DNA of 64,000 nt from Laribacter hongkongensis DSM 14985. GTDB lineage: Bacteria; Pseudomonadota; Gammaproteobacteria; Burkholderiales; Aquaspirillaceae. Made by a program: the position numbers and the translations under genes. Under the pieces are notes generated by a model. That model was not told the DNA's origin. It saw only the letters and a list, made by a program, of their open reading frames with translations, and ran no database searches. This document shows, piece by piece, positions 1 to 10,992 of the stretch (within the stretch, counting starts at the first letter, position 1; every line of letters begins with the position of its first letter). Location of the stretch: positions 21,434 to 85,433 of the forward strand of contig NZ_AUHR01000015.1 of NCBI RefSeq assembly GCF_000423285.1, read 5' to 3'.

Positions 1-2
1 AC

Positions 3-443
3 TCGTGGCTGGCGGGCTCGCTGACGCTGGGGCTGATGCTGACGCCCACGGTCTACCTGACCCTGGCCGGACCGCTGGCCCGGCAGGACCGGGCACAGGC
101 ACTGGCCTGCGATGCGCTGGGACTGACCGTGCGCCAGCGCCTGCTGTGGATCAGCCTGCCGGCCTGCCGTCCCGCCCTGCTGGCGGCCCTGCTGCTGGCA
201 TCCGGTCGCGCGGTGGGCGACACGCTGGTTGCCCTGATGGTGACCGGCAATACCCCTTTGCTGCCGGCCCATCCCGGCGAGCCGCTGCGCGCCCTGACTG
301 CACACATCGCCATGACGCTGGCTGCCGATACCCAGAGCCAGGCGTATGCCTCGATTTTTGCCGCCAGCCTGCTGCTGCTGGTGTACGTGGGTTGCGTCCA
401 GGCCTTGGGACGCCGGATCCTGTCGCATGCGTCGCATCATTGA
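3..443 (+). CDS. pstC: Phosphate-type ABC transporter permease PstC, 3' part
   Basis: The reading frame is already open at the window edge, so only about the last 146 residues are present. The visible part has hydrophobic segments and an EAA-type loop (GRAVGDTLVALMVTGN) like the one by which PstC permeases contact their ATPase. Its stop lies 17 bases inside the next permease gene, and an ATPase follows, so the order is permease-permease-ATPase as in pst operons. The binding protein PstS would be upstream, outside the window. The phosphate substrate is inferred from family resemblance only. Confidence 0.75.
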   Translation, partial: SWLAGSLTLGLMLTPTVYLTLAGPLARQDRAQALACDALGLTVRQRLLWISLPACRPALLAALLLASGRAVGDTLVALMVTGNTPLLPAHPGEPLRALTAHIAMTLAADTQSQAYASIFAASLLLLVYVGCVQALGRRILSHASHH

Positions 444-1287
444 ATCCGCACTGACGGTGCTGGCCACCACTGCCGCCGTCATGCTGTTGCTGACGGTCAC
501 CGGCCTGCTGGGGTTCGTGGTCTGGCAGGCGTGGCCGGCGTTGCAGACCGGCTGGCTGTTTGGCGACACGCCGGTCTGGGCGGCACTGACCGGCGCCGAG
601 CCGGTATGGGACGGCCTGTGGCCGGCGCTGGCCGGCAGCCTGTGTCTGGTCGGGCTGTCGGTGACGCTGGCCTTGCCGCTCGGGGTGGCGACCGGCATCT
701 GGCAGGCCGAGGCATCGCCCGGCGTGTGGAGCCGGCTGCAACGCAGCCTGATCGACCTGCTGGCCGGTATGCCATCCATTGTCATGGGACTGTTCGGCTT
801 CGTGCTGATCCTGTTGCTGCGCCGGCTGTGGCCGGCAGCCAATACCTCGCTCATGCTGGCGAGCCTGTGCGTGGCGCTGCTGGTGCTGCCCTACATGGCA
901 CTGGCCACCCGCAGTGCGCTGGCGCAATTGCCGCACCGGCTGCGGGATACCGCCGACGCACTGGGCCTGTCGCGCCGGCAGGCCATGTGGCATGTGTTCC
1001 TGCCGGCAATACGCCGGGACATCATGGGCGGCGTGGTGCTGGCGCTGGGACGGGCCGCCGAGGACGTGGCCGTGATCCTGCTGACCGGTGCCGTGGCCAG
1101 TGCCGGCCTGCCGCACTGGTTCGGCAAGTTCGAGGCATTGCCGTTTTTCATCATGGTCAAGGCCAACGAATACCGGGACGAGATGGACCTCGCCCGGGCC
1201 TTTGTCGCGGCCCTGCTGCTGCTGGGGCTGGCTGGCGGACTGGTCGGCGTGGCCCGCCGGCTGGAAAGAAAGATGCTGGAATCATGA
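427..1287 (+). CDS. pstA: Phosphate-type ABC transporter permease PstA
   Basis: An inner-membrane permease of 286 residues, the second half of the channel formed with PstC. It has about six hydrophobic segments, a PSIVMGLFGF segment typical of PstA near residue 118, and an EAA-type loop (DTADALGLSRRQAMWHVFLPA). The start at 427 was chosen over an upstream GTG because it gives MRRIIESALTVL followed directly by the first membrane helix. It overlaps pstC by 17 bases and pstB by 4, so the three genes are translationally coupled. Confidence 0.8.
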   Translation: MRRIIESALTVLATTAAVMLLLTVTGLLGFVVWQAWPALQTGWLFGDTPVWAALTGAEPVWDGLWPALAGSLCLVGLSVTLALPLGVATGIWQAEASPGVWSRLQRSLIDLLAGMPSIVMGLFGFVLILLLRRLWPAANTSLMLASLCVALLVLPYMALATRSALAQLPHRLRDTADALGLSRRQAMWHVFLPAIRRDIMGGVVLALGRAAEDVAVILLTGAVASAGLPHWFGKFEALPFFIMVKANEYRDEMDLARAFVAALLLLGLAGGLVGVARRLERKMLES

Positions 1288-1967
1288 CTGCCATTGAATG
1301 TCGCGGACTGCGCGTGACGCTGCAGGGGCAACGGCTGCTGGACGACATCAGCCTGTCCGTACCGGCCGGGCAGATTGCCGTGCTGACCGGACCGTCCGGT
1401 TCGGGCAAGACCACCTTGCTGCGAACGCTCAACCGCCTGCTGGACCGTGACCAGGCCGAGGTGTCGGGCACGCTGCACCTGCGGGTGGGCGGCCGGACGC
1501 TGGCGCCGTACGACAGGTCGACCGATCCGGTCTGGTTGCGGCGGCGGGTGGGCATGGTGTTCCAGACGCCGCACCTGCTGCCCGGCAGCATTGCCGACAA
1601 CCTGCTGTTGCCGCTCAGGCTGGTCAGGGCCGGTTCGCGTGCAGTCCTTGCCGGGCGCATGGAAGAGGCGCTGCGAGCAGCCCACGTCTGGGACGAGGTT
1701 GCCGGCCGGCTGCATGCGCCGGCGGCCAGCCTGTCGGGCGGACAACAGCAGCGCCTGTGCCTGGCGCGGGCGCTGGCGCTGGAGCCGGACATCCTGTTGC
1801 TGGACGAGCCGACCGCCTCGCTCGATCCGGCCTCCACCGTGGCCGTGGAGCAGAGCCTGAAGGCACTGCGTGGCCAGACCACCCTGCTGCTGGTCAGCCA
1901 TGATGAAGCGCAGGCCGCCCGGCTGGCCGACCTGCACGTGCACCTGCAAGGCGGTCGCCTAGCGTAA
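1284..1967 (+). CDS. pstB: ABC transporter ATP-binding protein, PstB-like
   Basis: A 227-residue ABC ATPase that powers the PstCA channel from the cytoplasmic face. Walker A is GPSGSGKTT at residues 36-44, the signature is LSGGQQQR, Walker B is ILLLDEPTAS, and the switch histidine lies in LLVSHDEAQ. It is somewhat shorter than usual PstB proteins (about 250 residues). The ATG overlaps the pstA stop (ATGA). Another oxyanion is possible as substrate, but the two-permease layout favours phosphate. Confidence 0.8.
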   Translation: MTAIECRGLRVTLQGQRLLDDISLSVPAGQIAVLTGPSGSGKTTLLRTLNRLLDRDQAEVSGTLHLRVGGRTLAPYDRSTDPVWLRRRVGMVFQTPHLLPGSIADNLLLPLRLVRAGSRAVLAGRMEEALRAAHVWDEVAGRLHAPAASLSGGQQQRLCLARALALEPDILLLDEPTASLDPASTVAVEQSLKALRGQTTLLLVSHDEAQAARLADLHVHLQGGRLA

Positions 1968-2433
1968 GACCGGAGAACCGGTTGCGGGCAACGGCAGTGT
2001 CGCCGTTCTGCATGGGCAGGATGGTCTGCCCGGAAAACCGGGCTGGTTCATCCTCACCGGGTAGCATGGCCGCCGTGACATGGGCCGCAGGTTTCCGGCC
2101 CGGAATGGGGGGCATCAGTCAGGAGCCGGGACGTGCGGCAGGGTGGCCAGTCCGGACCGGACTGCTGTCATGCCGGCTCTGCCGGCAGCGGAAAACGGGT
2201 TTTGCTCCCTGGTTGTCTGTGCCTGCGCCCCGGCCGGGGTGCGCATTGTCCTGTTTGCGTCATGGGGCCGCTGGCATGGAGAGGCACGTCTGCCTGTGCT
2301 GCGGGAGTGTGAGCCGGTTGCGTCAGGGGCGCTTTGCCACAGGAACGGATACAACCTGAAGCCACGTCATGCTCAGTTTTCGGCAGTGGATGCCGATGAC
2401 AGGTAATAAGGCTGTCCGCCAAGGATTATGACC
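1968..2433. other. Intergenic region without a recognised gene
   Basis: About 465 GC-rich bases. The open frames inside have low-complexity, improbable translations and no ribosome binding sites. I looked for a cobalamin or other riboswitch and for a T-tailed terminator and found none. The promoter of the following gene should lie here but is not recognisable. Confidence 0.4.
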
Positions 2434-3240
2434 ATGTCGATTACTCCCGTTACATCCACACCGCAGGCCGGGCTGGCTACCGACAGCCAGTCCCGGGCGG
2501 GCGAACGCCAGAATGTAGGCAAGCAATTGCGCCAGGTCCTGTCGGAGCAGCGTGACAGCATGACGCGCATGTTGTCGCAGGCCCGGCAGCAAGCGGACGA
2601 GTCCACCAAGGCCTCGGCCCGCCAGCGGCTGAATCTGCTGAAAGAGCAGGTCAAGCTGATGCGCACGCTGATGGCCGGCCTGCCACCCAAGCAGCAGAAG
2701 GCCATGGCGGCCCAGCTCAAGCAGATGGCTCAGGAGCTGAAACAGCTGGCCCGGCAACTGGATACCGGGGGCGGTGATGCCGGCGTGGACGTGTCGCTCA
2801 GTACGGGCGGGCTGGCCGCTGCCGGTCGTAACGAGGCAGGCGCGGCCGAAGGCGAGGATGCATCCGCCGCTGCCGAGGCGCAGCAGCTGGCCAGCGAGGC
2901 CCGGCAGGCCGAGGCCGCCAGCACCGATGATGGAACGGCTGCGGGCGAAGAGGCCGGCAGCGAGGATGCCGGAGCGGCGCAGCAGGCGGACCAGGCCGCG
3001 GCGGACCTGTCGGCGCTGGCGTCCGGCATGCGCAACTGGTCGCCGTTTGGTGAGGATCGCCTGTCGCTGTCGGCCGAGGACGAGCAACTGGTACGGGAAA
3101 TACTGTCCGGGTTGCGGCAGATGGTGGGCATGGCCCGGCGTGCCGATCCGCATGACCGTGATGCTAGGGCGGCCGAAAAGGCCTTGCAGGAACTGGGTCG
3201 GCAACTGGGGCTGGGAGCGTCGGTCAGCGTGTCGGTCTGA
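2434..3240 (+). CDS. Unknown Ala/Gln-rich coiled-coil protein
   Basis: A 268-residue protein I do not recognise. Residues 25-110 are rich in Q, K, R, L and A in heptad-like spacing and should form a coiled coil. The middle (about 115-190) is low-complexity A/E/G/D sequence, and the end is a short helical segment with a hydrophobic V/S tail. There is no signal peptide or membrane segment, so it is probably cytoplasmic or exported by an unseen route. AAGGA at 2421-2425 is 8 bases before the ATG at 2434 but only 2 before the alternative ATG at 2428, which decides the start. It stands alone, facing aceA. Confidence 0.65.
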   Translation: MSITPVTSTPQAGLATDSQSRAGERQNVGKQLRQVLSEQRDSMTRMLSQARQQADESTKASARQRLNLLKEQVKLMRTLMAGLPPKQQKAMAAQLKQMAQELKQLARQLDTGGGDAGVDVSLSTGGLAAAGRNEAGAAEGEDASAAAEAQQLASEARQAEAASTDDGTAAGEEAGSEDAGAAQQADQAAADLSALASGMRNWSPFGEDRLSLSAEDEQLVREILSGLRQMVGMARRADPHDRDARAAEKALQELGRQLGLGASVSVSV

Positions 3241-3260
3241 CACGGCGCGCTGCCGGCAGA

Positions 3261-3294
3261 TGCACAACGCCCACCGGATGGTGGGCGTTGTGCA
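3261..3294. terminator. Perfect 15-bp hairpin between convergent genes
   Basis: Arms 3261-3275 and 3280-3294 are perfectly complementary around a 4-base loop (GGAT). It lies between the stop of the coiled-coil gene and the 3' end of aceA, so it could stop transcription from both sides. There is no T-run on either side, so it is not a classical intrinsic terminator. A second hairpin (3301-3308/3312-3319) sits next to the aceA stop. Confidence 0.5.
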
Positions 3295-3326
3295 TGACGG
3301 GTCACCGGAGGCCGGTGACTCACGGA

Positions 3327-4637
3327 TCAGTGGAACTGTTCTTCTTCGGTCGAGCCGGTCAGGGCCTTCACCGACGAGGAACCGCCCTGGATCACGGTGG
3401 TGACGTCGTCGAAGTAGCCGGCGCCGACTTCCTGCTGGTGCGACACGAAGGTGTAGCCCTGTTCGCGGGCGGCAAATTCCGGCTGCTGCACCATTTCGGT
3501 GTAGTGCTTCATGCCTTCGCCGCGGGCGTAAGCGTGGGCGAACTGGAAGGTGTTGTACCAGTTGATGTGGATGCCGGCCAGGGTGATGAACTGGTACTTG
3601 TAGCCCAGTGCCGAGAGTTCGTCCTGGAAGGAGGCGATGGTCTTGTCGTCGAGGTTTTTCTTCCAGTTGAAGGACGGCGAGCAGTTGTACGACAGCAGCT
3701 TGCCCGGGTTGGCGGCCAGCACGGCCTGGGCGAATTCGCGGGCGAATCCGAGGTCAGGGGTACCGGTTTCGCACCAGACGAGGTCAGCGTACGGTGCGTA
3801 GGCAACGCCGCGGCTGATGGCCTGTTCCAGACCGTTCTTGACGCGGTAGAAGCCTTCCTGGGTACGTTCGCCGGTACAGAACGGCTTGTCATTGGCGTCG
3901 TGGTCCGAGGTCAGCAGGTTGGCCGCTTCGGCATCGGTACGGGCAAGGATCAGGGTCGGCACGCCCATGACGTCGGCGGCAAAACGGGCCGAGATCAGCT
4001 TCTCGATGGCTTCCTGGGTCGGAACCAGCACCTTGCCGCCCATGTGGCCGCACTTCTTCACGGCAGCCAGCTGGTCTTCGAAGTGCACGCCTGCCGCGCC
4101 GGCGGCAATCATGTTCTTCATCAGTTCGAAGGCGTTGAGCACGCCACCGAAGCCGGCTTCGGCGTCAGCCACGATCGGCAGGAAGTAGTCGACGAACTCG
4201 GCGTCGCCCGGGTTGATGCCACGGCTCCACTGGATTTCGTCAGCGCGCTTGAAGGTGTTGTTGATGCGGCGCACCATGGTCGGCACCGAGTCGTAGGCGT
4301 ACAGCGACTGGTCCGGGTACATGGTTTCGGAGGTGTTGCCGTCGGCAGCGACCTGCCAGCCGGAGAGGTACACGGCTTCCAGACCTGCCTTGGCCTGCTG
4401 CATGGCCTGACCGGCGGTGATGGCGCCGAAAGCGTTCACGTAACCCTTCTTGGCACCGCCGTTGACCTTGTCCCACAGCTTTTCCGCACCGCGGCGGGCC
4501 AGGGTGTATTCCGGCTGCAGCGAGCCGCGCAGACGCACCACGTCAGCAGCCGAGTAACCGCGCTTGACGTTTTTCCAGCGGGGGTTTTCAGCCCAGTCTT
4601 TTTCCAGGGCGGCGATTTGTTGTTCGCGAGTCGACAT
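3327..4637 (-). CDS. aceA: Isocitrate lyase
   Basis: Splits isocitrate into glyoxylate and succinate, the first step of the glyoxylate shunt used on acetate and fatty acids. At 436 residues it has the usual length of the bacterial enzyme. The active-site signature KKCGHMGGK is at residues 194-202 with the catalytic Cys196. The [10 protein letters not shown] and [10 protein letters not shown] substrate-binding segments are also present. It is a single gene; a TATAAT -10 match and a 16-bp palindrome lie upstream. Malate synthase is not adjacent. Confidence 0.96.
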   Translation of the reverse strand: MSTREQQIAALEKDWAENPRWKNVKRGYSAADVVRLRGSLQPEYTLARRGAEKLWDKVNGGAKKGYVNAFGAITAGQAMQQAKAGLEAVYLSGWQVAADGNTSETMYPDQSLYAYDSVPTMVRRINNTFKRADEIQWSRGINPGDAEFVDYFLPIVADAEAGFGGVLNAFELMKNMIAAGAAGVHFEDQLAAVKKCGHMGGKVLVPTQEAIEKLISARFAADVMGVPTLILARTDAEAANLLTSDHDANDKPFCTGERTQEGFYRVKNGLEQAISRGVAYAPYADLVWCETGTPDLGFAREFAQAVLAANPGKLLSYNCSPSFNWKKNLDDKTIASFQDELSALGYKYQFITLAGIHINWYNTFQFAHAYARGEGMKHYTEMVQQPEFAAREQGYTFVSHQQEVGAGYFDDVTTVIQGGSSSVKALTGSTEEEQFH

Positions 4638-4842
4638 GACAGTTTGACCTCTATGTTCTTTGTTGGAGTGCGGGGATTGACTCCCCTGCCTGCTGCCGGG
4701 CGGCTTCAGATGGCCGCCTCGCCTGTGGATGCCGCAGGTTGTGCGGCATCCGGTCCGGACCGCGGATGGCGGTGAACATGGGGAGGGACATGACCTTGTT
4801 GTGCCGGTCTTGCGTTCCCGTCCGATTCAGGCTGCGTGGCGG

Positions 4843-4848
4843 ATTATA
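4843..4848 (-). promoter_or_regulatory. Putative -10 box of aceA
   Basis: The minus strand reads TATAAT here, about 200 bases before the aceA start. No good -35 is found at 16-18 bases; TTGCTG at 4868-4873 would need a 19-base spacer. A poor -35 would fit an activator-dependent promoter. Confidence 0.4.
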
Positions 4849-4887
4849 TGCACGCATGGTTGCAATGCAGCAAACATTTTTTTCCCG

Positions 4888-4903
4888 TTTTCGTATACGA
4901 AAA
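4888..4903. promoter_or_regulatory. 16-bp palindrome, candidate operator
   Basis: TTTTCGTATACGAAAA is a perfect inverted repeat located about 15 bases upstream of the putative aceA -35. A GTATAC core is common in operators of GntR-family regulators; which protein binds is unknown. It lies about 105 bases from the grpE promoter, so aceA is the likelier target. Confidence 0.45.
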
Positions 4904-5008
4904 TCATCGAAAAAGAACGGTTTGCGAAGGGCTGCACTTGTGCTGTGTCAGGACGGTTTTTCGGTCGGAAATGAACAGGGATCCTCCCCGTCAAGCGTAC
5001 CGGCCGGA

Positions 5009-5036
5009 CTTGAAAGTCGGGCTGACGCCCCTACCT
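5009..5036 (+). promoter_or_regulatory. Sigma-32 heat-shock promoter of grpE
   Basis: CTTGAAA at 5009-5015, a 12-base spacer, then CCCCTACCT at 5028-5036, close to the RpoH consensus CTTGAAA/CCCCATNT. It ends 29 bases before the grpE ATG, leaving a short leader. Confidence 0.85.
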
Positions 5037-5065
5037 AGCCAACAATTTCTTGCAAGAGGCCAACC

Positions 5066-5623
5066 ATGCAAACCCCGGAAAACCAGACCCCCATCGACGA
5101 ACCTGACCTGAGCGCCAAAGAGACGGCTGCCCCCGAGGCTGGCGAACTGATTCCGGAAACCGACGAAGCACAGGCACGTATTGCCGAGCTGGAGGCCGAA
5201 GTGGCCGAGCTCAAGGACCTGTTTGCCCGTGCCCGCGCCGAAACCGAAAACCAGCGTCGCCGCAGCCAGGAAGAAGTCATTGCCGCCGGTAAATACGCCA
5301 TCGGCAAGTTTGCCCAGGAACTGCTGCCGGTACGCGATTGCCTGGAAATGGCCCTGATGGACCAGTCCGGCAATGTCGAGGCCATGAAAATGGGCGTGGA
5401 CATGACGCTCAAGCAGCTGGCCGGTGCCTTTGAAAAGGTCAACCTGACCGAAATCGCTCCCGTGGCCGGCGACCGGCTGGACCCGCACCGCCATCAGGCC
5501 ATGAGCATGGAGCCTGCCGACCTGGAGCCCAACACCGTCGTGCGCGTCATGCAGAAGGGCTACTTGCTGGCAGACCGCGTGCTGAGGCCGGCTATGGTGA
5601 TTGTGGCGGCTCCCAAAGCCTGA
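5066..5623 (+). CDS. grpE: Nucleotide exchange factor GrpE
   Basis: A 185-residue DnaK co-chaperone that releases ADP from DnaK. The acidic N-terminus (1-40) leads into a long helix (about 40-90, EAQARIAELEAEVAELKDLF), followed by the beta-domain with LDPHRHQAMS and the C-terminal GYLLADRVLRPAMVIVA signature. AAGAGGCCAACC precedes the ATG. It has its own sigma-32 promoter and is followed 118 bases later by dnaK. Confidence 0.95.
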   Translation: MQTPENQTPIDEPDLSAKETAAPEAGELIPETDEAQARIAELEAEVAELKDLFARARAETENQRRRSQEEVIAAGKYAIGKFAQELLPVRDCLEMALMDQSGNVEAMKMGVDMTLKQLAGAFEKVNLTEIAPVAGDRLDPHRHQAMSMEPADLEPNTVVRVMQKGYLLADRVLRPAMVIVAAPKA

Positions 5624-5640
5624 TTGCAGACACAAGGGGG

Positions 5641-5669
5641 CTTGAAAGCCTCCAGGCGATCCCCACTTG
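5641..5669 (+). promoter_or_regulatory. Sigma-32 heat-shock promoter of dnaK
   Basis: CTTGAAA at 5641-5647, a 13-base spacer and CCCCACTTG at 5661-5669 form a near-consensus RpoH promoter, starting only 17 bases after the grpE stop. dnaK can therefore be transcribed separately from grpE. Confidence 0.85.
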
Positions 5670-5741
5670 AGCGTCAAGGATAACGATCGGCGATCTCCCG
5701 GGACCGCCGGAATCAACAGAATACGAAAAGGAATGAACACT

Positions 5742-7670
<1,929 letters not shown>

Positions 7671-7730
7671 CTCCTGAACCGGTCTGGCCCGCGGTGCGAT
7701 CCGCGCTGCGGGCAACGGCCTGAAACCCGA

Positions 7731-7770
7731 ACGGAGGCGCGGATCATCATCCGTGCCTCCGTCTTTCTGT
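7731..7770 (+). terminator. Attenuating hairpin between dnaK and dnaJ
   Basis: Arms 7731-7744 and 7749-7762 form a 14-bp stem with a single G-U pair and a 4-base loop, followed by CTTTCTGT. The tail is only moderately T-rich, so some transcripts should read on into dnaJ. This would give less DnaJ than DnaK. Confidence 0.6.
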
Positions 7771-7780
7771 GGTGAAACCC

Positions 7781-8923
7781 ATGTCGAAAAAAGATTTCTA
7801 CGACGTACTCGGCGTCAACCGCGATGCGTCCGACGACGACATCAAGAAGGCTTACCGCAAGCTGGCGATGAAATATCACCCGGACCGCAATCCGGACAGC
7901 AAGGATGCCGAAGAAAAATTCAAGGAAGCCAAGGAAGCCTACGAAATCCTGTCGGACGCGCAAAAGCGGGCGGCGTATGACCAGTACGGTCACGCCGGCG
8001 TCGATCCGCAGGCCGGCTTTGGCGGTGCCGGCGGACAGCAGGGCTTCGGCGGCTTCGGTGACGCCTTTGCCGACATTTTCGGTGACATTTTTGGCGGCGG
8101 CGCCCGTGCCGGTGGTGGCGGGGGACGCAATGCGGTCTACCGTGGCTCCGACCTGCGCTACAACCTGGAAATCACCCTTGAGGAAGCGGCGCGCGGCTGT
8201 GAAAAGCAGATCCGCATCCCGACCATGGAAGAGTGTTCGCACTGCCATGGTTCCGGCGCCAAGCCGGGCACCGAACCGAAAACCTGCCCGACCTGCGGTG
8301 GCGCTGGCCAGGTGCGCATGCAGCAGGGCTTTTTCTCCATCCAGCAGACCTGCCCGACCTGCCACGGTTCCGGCAAGCAGATCACCGATCCGTGCAACGT
8401 CTGTCATGGCGCCGGCCGGGTCAAGTCGCAGAAGACCCTCAACGTCAAGATTCCGGCCGGGGTCGACGATGGCGACCGCATCCGCCTTTCCGGTGAGGGC
8501 GAGCCCGGCACCAATGGCGGACCGGCCGGTGACCTGTACGTCGTGACCCACATCAAGCCGCACGCAGTGTTCGAGCGCGACGGCATGGACCTGCACTGCG
8601 AAATGCCGATTTCGTTCGCCACCGCCGCGCTGGGCGGTGAAATCGAAATCCCGACGCTCGACGGAGCCGCCAAGCTGCGCATTCCGGCCGAAACCCAGTC
8701 CGGTCAGGTGTTCCGCCTGCGCGGCAAGGGGATCAAGGCCCTGCGTGCCAGCCAGCATGGCGACCTGATGTGTCACGTGCAGGTGGAAACGCCGGTCAAG
8801 CTGACCGATCGCCAGAAGGAACTGCTGCGCGAGTTTGACGCCATCAGCCAGGGCGCACCGGCCAAGCACAATCCGAAAGCCCAGTCCTTCATGGACAAGC
8901 TGAAGGATTTTTTTGGCGGTTAA
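7781..8923 (+). CDS. dnaJ: Co-chaperone DnaJ (Hsp40)
   Basis: A 380-residue partner that delivers substrates to DnaK and triggers its ATPase. The J-domain (1-70) has the HPD motif in [11 protein letters not shown] Gly/Phe-rich linker follows, then four zinc-binding repeats ([32 protein letters not shown]) and the C-terminal substrate domain. The ATG at 7781 gives the canonical [11 protein letters not shown] start; a GTG four codons upstream is less likely. A strong terminator follows. Confidence 0.97.
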   Translation: MSKKDFYDVLGVNRDASDDDIKKAYRKLAMKYHPDRNPDSKDAEEKFKEAKEAYEILSDAQKRAAYDQYGHAGVDPQAGFGGAGGQQGFGGFGDAFADIFGDIFGGGARAGGGGGRNAVYRGSDLRYNLEITLEEAARGCEKQIRIPTMEECSHCHGSGAKPGTEPKTCPTCGGAGQVRMQQGFFSIQQTCPTCHGSGKQITDPCNVCHGAGRVKSQKTLNVKIPAGVDDGDRIRLSGEGEPGTNGGPAGDLYVVTHIKPHAVFERDGMDLHCEMPISFATAALGGEIEIPTLDGAAKLRIPAETQSGQVFRLRGKGIKALRASQHGDLMCHVQVETPVKLTDRQKELLREFDAISQGAPAKHNPKAQSFMDKLKDFFGG

Positions 8924-8945
8924 TCGACATTTATTCAGGGTTTTT

Positions 8946-8978
8946 ACATGCCCCGCGCGATGCGGGGCATGTTTTTTT
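8946..8978 (+). terminator. Rho-independent terminator of dnaJ
   Basis: Arms 8946-8956 and 8962-8972 form a GC-rich 11-bp stem with a 5-base loop, followed by a run of T to 8978. Confidence 0.9.
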
Positions 8979-9182
8979 ATGGCGTTTCTGCGAAATGACC
9001 AGTGTTTGCAAACGGAAATGACTTCGGTATCTTTCGTCAGGCTTGTGCGTGAATCTACGTAGGAAGTGCAGGGAGGCCGGCAGATGAACGACCCGTTTTG
9101 ACGTGGTAGTGCACGCGGTTTGCCTGCGACGGAGAAACGACTCCCGCCCGGACAGGAGCGGGGGCAGACAAGGAGTGGTCGT

Positions 9183-10673
9183 ATGCAAGAGTTGGTGGAC
9201 GCCGTCAACGGCGTCGTCTGGAGCCAGGCGCTGATTTTCCTGTGCCTGGGCGTCGGTCTGTATTTTTCCCTGCGCACACGGTTTTTGCAGCTGCGCTATC
9301 TCAAGCAGATGGTGTGCCTGATGGTGGAAGGCAAGGCCGACGGGCAAGGGGTGAGCTCGTTCCAGGCGCTGTCGATCTCGCTGTCCGGTCGCGTGGGGAC
9401 CGGCAACATTGCCGGCGTGGCGGCGGCCATTACTTTTGGTGGACCGGGCGCCGTTTTCTGGATGTGGGTGGTGGCTTTCCTGGGGGCCTCCAGTGCCTTT
9501 GTCGAGTCGACGCTGGCGCAGATCTACAAGGAGCGCGAGGGCAACCAGTATCGCGGTGGTCCGGCCTATTACATTGAAAAAGGGCTGGGCGTGAAATGGT
9601 ACGCGTGGGCCTTTGCCATCGTGACCATTCTGGCGACCGGCGTGCTGCTGCCGGGCGTGCAATCCAACAGCATTGCCAGCAGCATGGAGTCGGCCTTCGG
9701 CGTGGCACGCAGCGTCACGGCTGCCGTACTGGTGCTGCTGATGGGCATGATCATTTTCGGTGGCGTGCGGCGCATCGCCCGCGTGGCCGAAGTGGTGGTG
9801 CCGTTCATGGCACTGGGCTACATCTTGGTGGCTTTCGTGATCCTGGCGCTCAACCTGGACCGCGTACCGGGCATCCTCAGCCTGATCGTTGAAAGCGCAT
9901 TCGGCCTGCAGGCCGGTTTTGGCGCCATGGTCGGCATGGCCATCATGTGGGGCGTCAAGCGCGGCGTGTTTTCCAACGAGGCCGGGCAGGGCACGGGGCC
10001 GCATCCGGCTGCCGCCGCCCATGTGTCGCATCCGGCCAAGCAAGGGCTAGTGCAGGCGTTTTCGGTGTACGTCGATACCCTGTTCGTGTGCTCGGCCACG
10101 GCCTTCATGATCCTGCTGACCGGCTTTTACAACGTGGCAGGGCCGGATGGCAGCATGATCTACGCCGGACTGGCCGGCGTTGAAGCCGGACCGGGGTATA
10201 CCCAGGCTGCCGTGGAGGCGATGTTGCCGGGATTCGGCAGCACGTTCGTGGCCGTTGCCCTGTTTTTCTTCGCCTTTACGACCATCCTCGCCTACTACTA
10301 CATCGCAGAAACCAATGTGGCGTACATCAACCGCACGCTGCACCAGCCGTGGCTGATGTTCCTGCTGAAAGTGGTGCTGCTGTCGGCCACCCTGTACGGC
10401 TGCGTGCGCACGGCATCGGTGGCATGGGGACTGGGCGACATCGGCGTGGGGCTGATGGCGTGGCTGAACCTGGTGGCGATCCTGCTGTTGCAAAAGCCGG
10501 CCCTGCTGGCGCTGGCTGATTACGAAGCACAGCGGCGCGCCGGGCTGGACCCGCAGTTCCATCCCGAGCGCCTTGGCATCCGCAATGCCGATTACTGGCA
10601 GGGCACGCCGGCGACGCCGTTGCCCGAGCATGCGCACAGTGAAGAAGGATTTGTACCGGCCAAAACCCGCTGA
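9183..10673 (+). CDS. Sodium:alanine/glycine symporter, AGCS family
   Basis: A 496-residue inner-membrane transporter that takes up alanine or glycine with sodium. It has about eleven hydrophobic segments and the family motifs SGRVGTGNIAG near residue 67 and FSNEAGQGTGPHPAAAA with HPAKQGLVQ near residue 265. The C-terminal tail (about 455-496) is hydrophilic. AGGAG at 9171-9175 is 7 bases before the ATG, fixing the start. It stands alone; no glycine riboswitch precedes it, unlike gcvT in this window. Substrate choice within the family is uncertain. Confidence 0.88.
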   Translation: MQELVDAVNGVVWSQALIFLCLGVGLYFSLRTRFLQLRYLKQMVCLMVEGKADGQGVSSFQALSISLSGRVGTGNIAGVAAAITFGGPGAVFWMWVVAFLGASSAFVESTLAQIYKEREGNQYRGGPAYYIEKGLGVKWYAWAFAIVTILATGVLLPGVQSNSIASSMESAFGVARSVTAAVLVLLMGMIIFGGVRRIARVAEVVVPFMALGYILVAFVILALNLDRVPGILSLIVESAFGLQAGFGAMVGMAIMWGVKRGVFSNEAGQGTGPHPAAAAHVSHPAKQGLVQAFSVYVDTLFVCSATAFMILLTGFYNVAGPDGSMIYAGLAGVEAGPGYTQAAVEAMLPGFGSTFVAVALFFFAFTTILAYYYIAETNVAYINRTLHQPWLMFLLKVVLLSATLYGCVRTASVAWGLGDIGVGLMAWLNLVAILLLQKPALLALADYEAQRRAGLDPQFHPERLGIRNADYWQGTPATPLPEHAHSEEGFVPAKTR

Positions 10674-10695
10674 TTCCGGTCAGCCGGACTGCCAG

Positions 10696-10725
10696 ACAGG
10701 CTCCCGCACGGGAGCCTGTTGCATT
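10696..10725 (+). terminator. Terminator hairpin after the symporter
   Basis: Arms 10696-10705 and 10710-10719 form a perfect 10-bp GC-rich stem with a 4-base loop. The tail TTGCATTGT is weakly T-rich. Confidence 0.65.
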
Positions 10726-10939
10726 GTGCCGGTCCCGGAATCATGGCAGACCGCCTGGAACCCGTCCGGGCAGGGCTGCCGGCATCCCGCGGGAACCTCC
10801 CCTTGCGGCGTGATGGCCCGGTCTACTGCTGGCTGACCGGGCGGCTTTGCCGGTTGCCCGCATCTCACCCGGTGTGCGGATTGTTGCGGAGCGGGAGGCC
10901 TGCCGGCCTTCGCCGGGTGGCTGGTCCGGCAGCGGGCAC

Positions 10940-10968
10940 AAAAAAACACGGCACCCGGAGGTGCCGTG
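10940..10968 (-). terminator. Rho-independent terminator of the RTX adhesin
   Basis: On the minus strand a 9-bp stem (10960-10968 with 10947-10955, loop 10956-10959) is followed by seven T (10940-10946), 25 bases beyond the adhesin stop. Confidence 0.9.
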
Positions 10969-10992
10969 CTTGCCGGTGCAAAATCCGGAAGG

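Larger units (their letters stand above)
4638..5065. other. Divergent regulatory region between aceA and grpE
   Basis: About 430 bases with no convincing gene. It holds the aceA promoter region on the minus strand, a palindrome at 4888-4903, and the heat-shock promoter of grpE at 5009-5036. Short open frames inside have no family resemblance. Confidence 0.6.

Noticed and set aside
1968..2433. Cobalamin riboswitch or small genes in the gap after pstB
   Set aside because: No conserved riboswitch core, and the open frames have neither ribosome sites nor plausible translations.
9060..9182. Glycine riboswitch before the alanine/glycine symporter
   Set aside because: The conserved CCGAAGG and CTCAGGCAAAAGGAC cores seen before gcvT are absent here.
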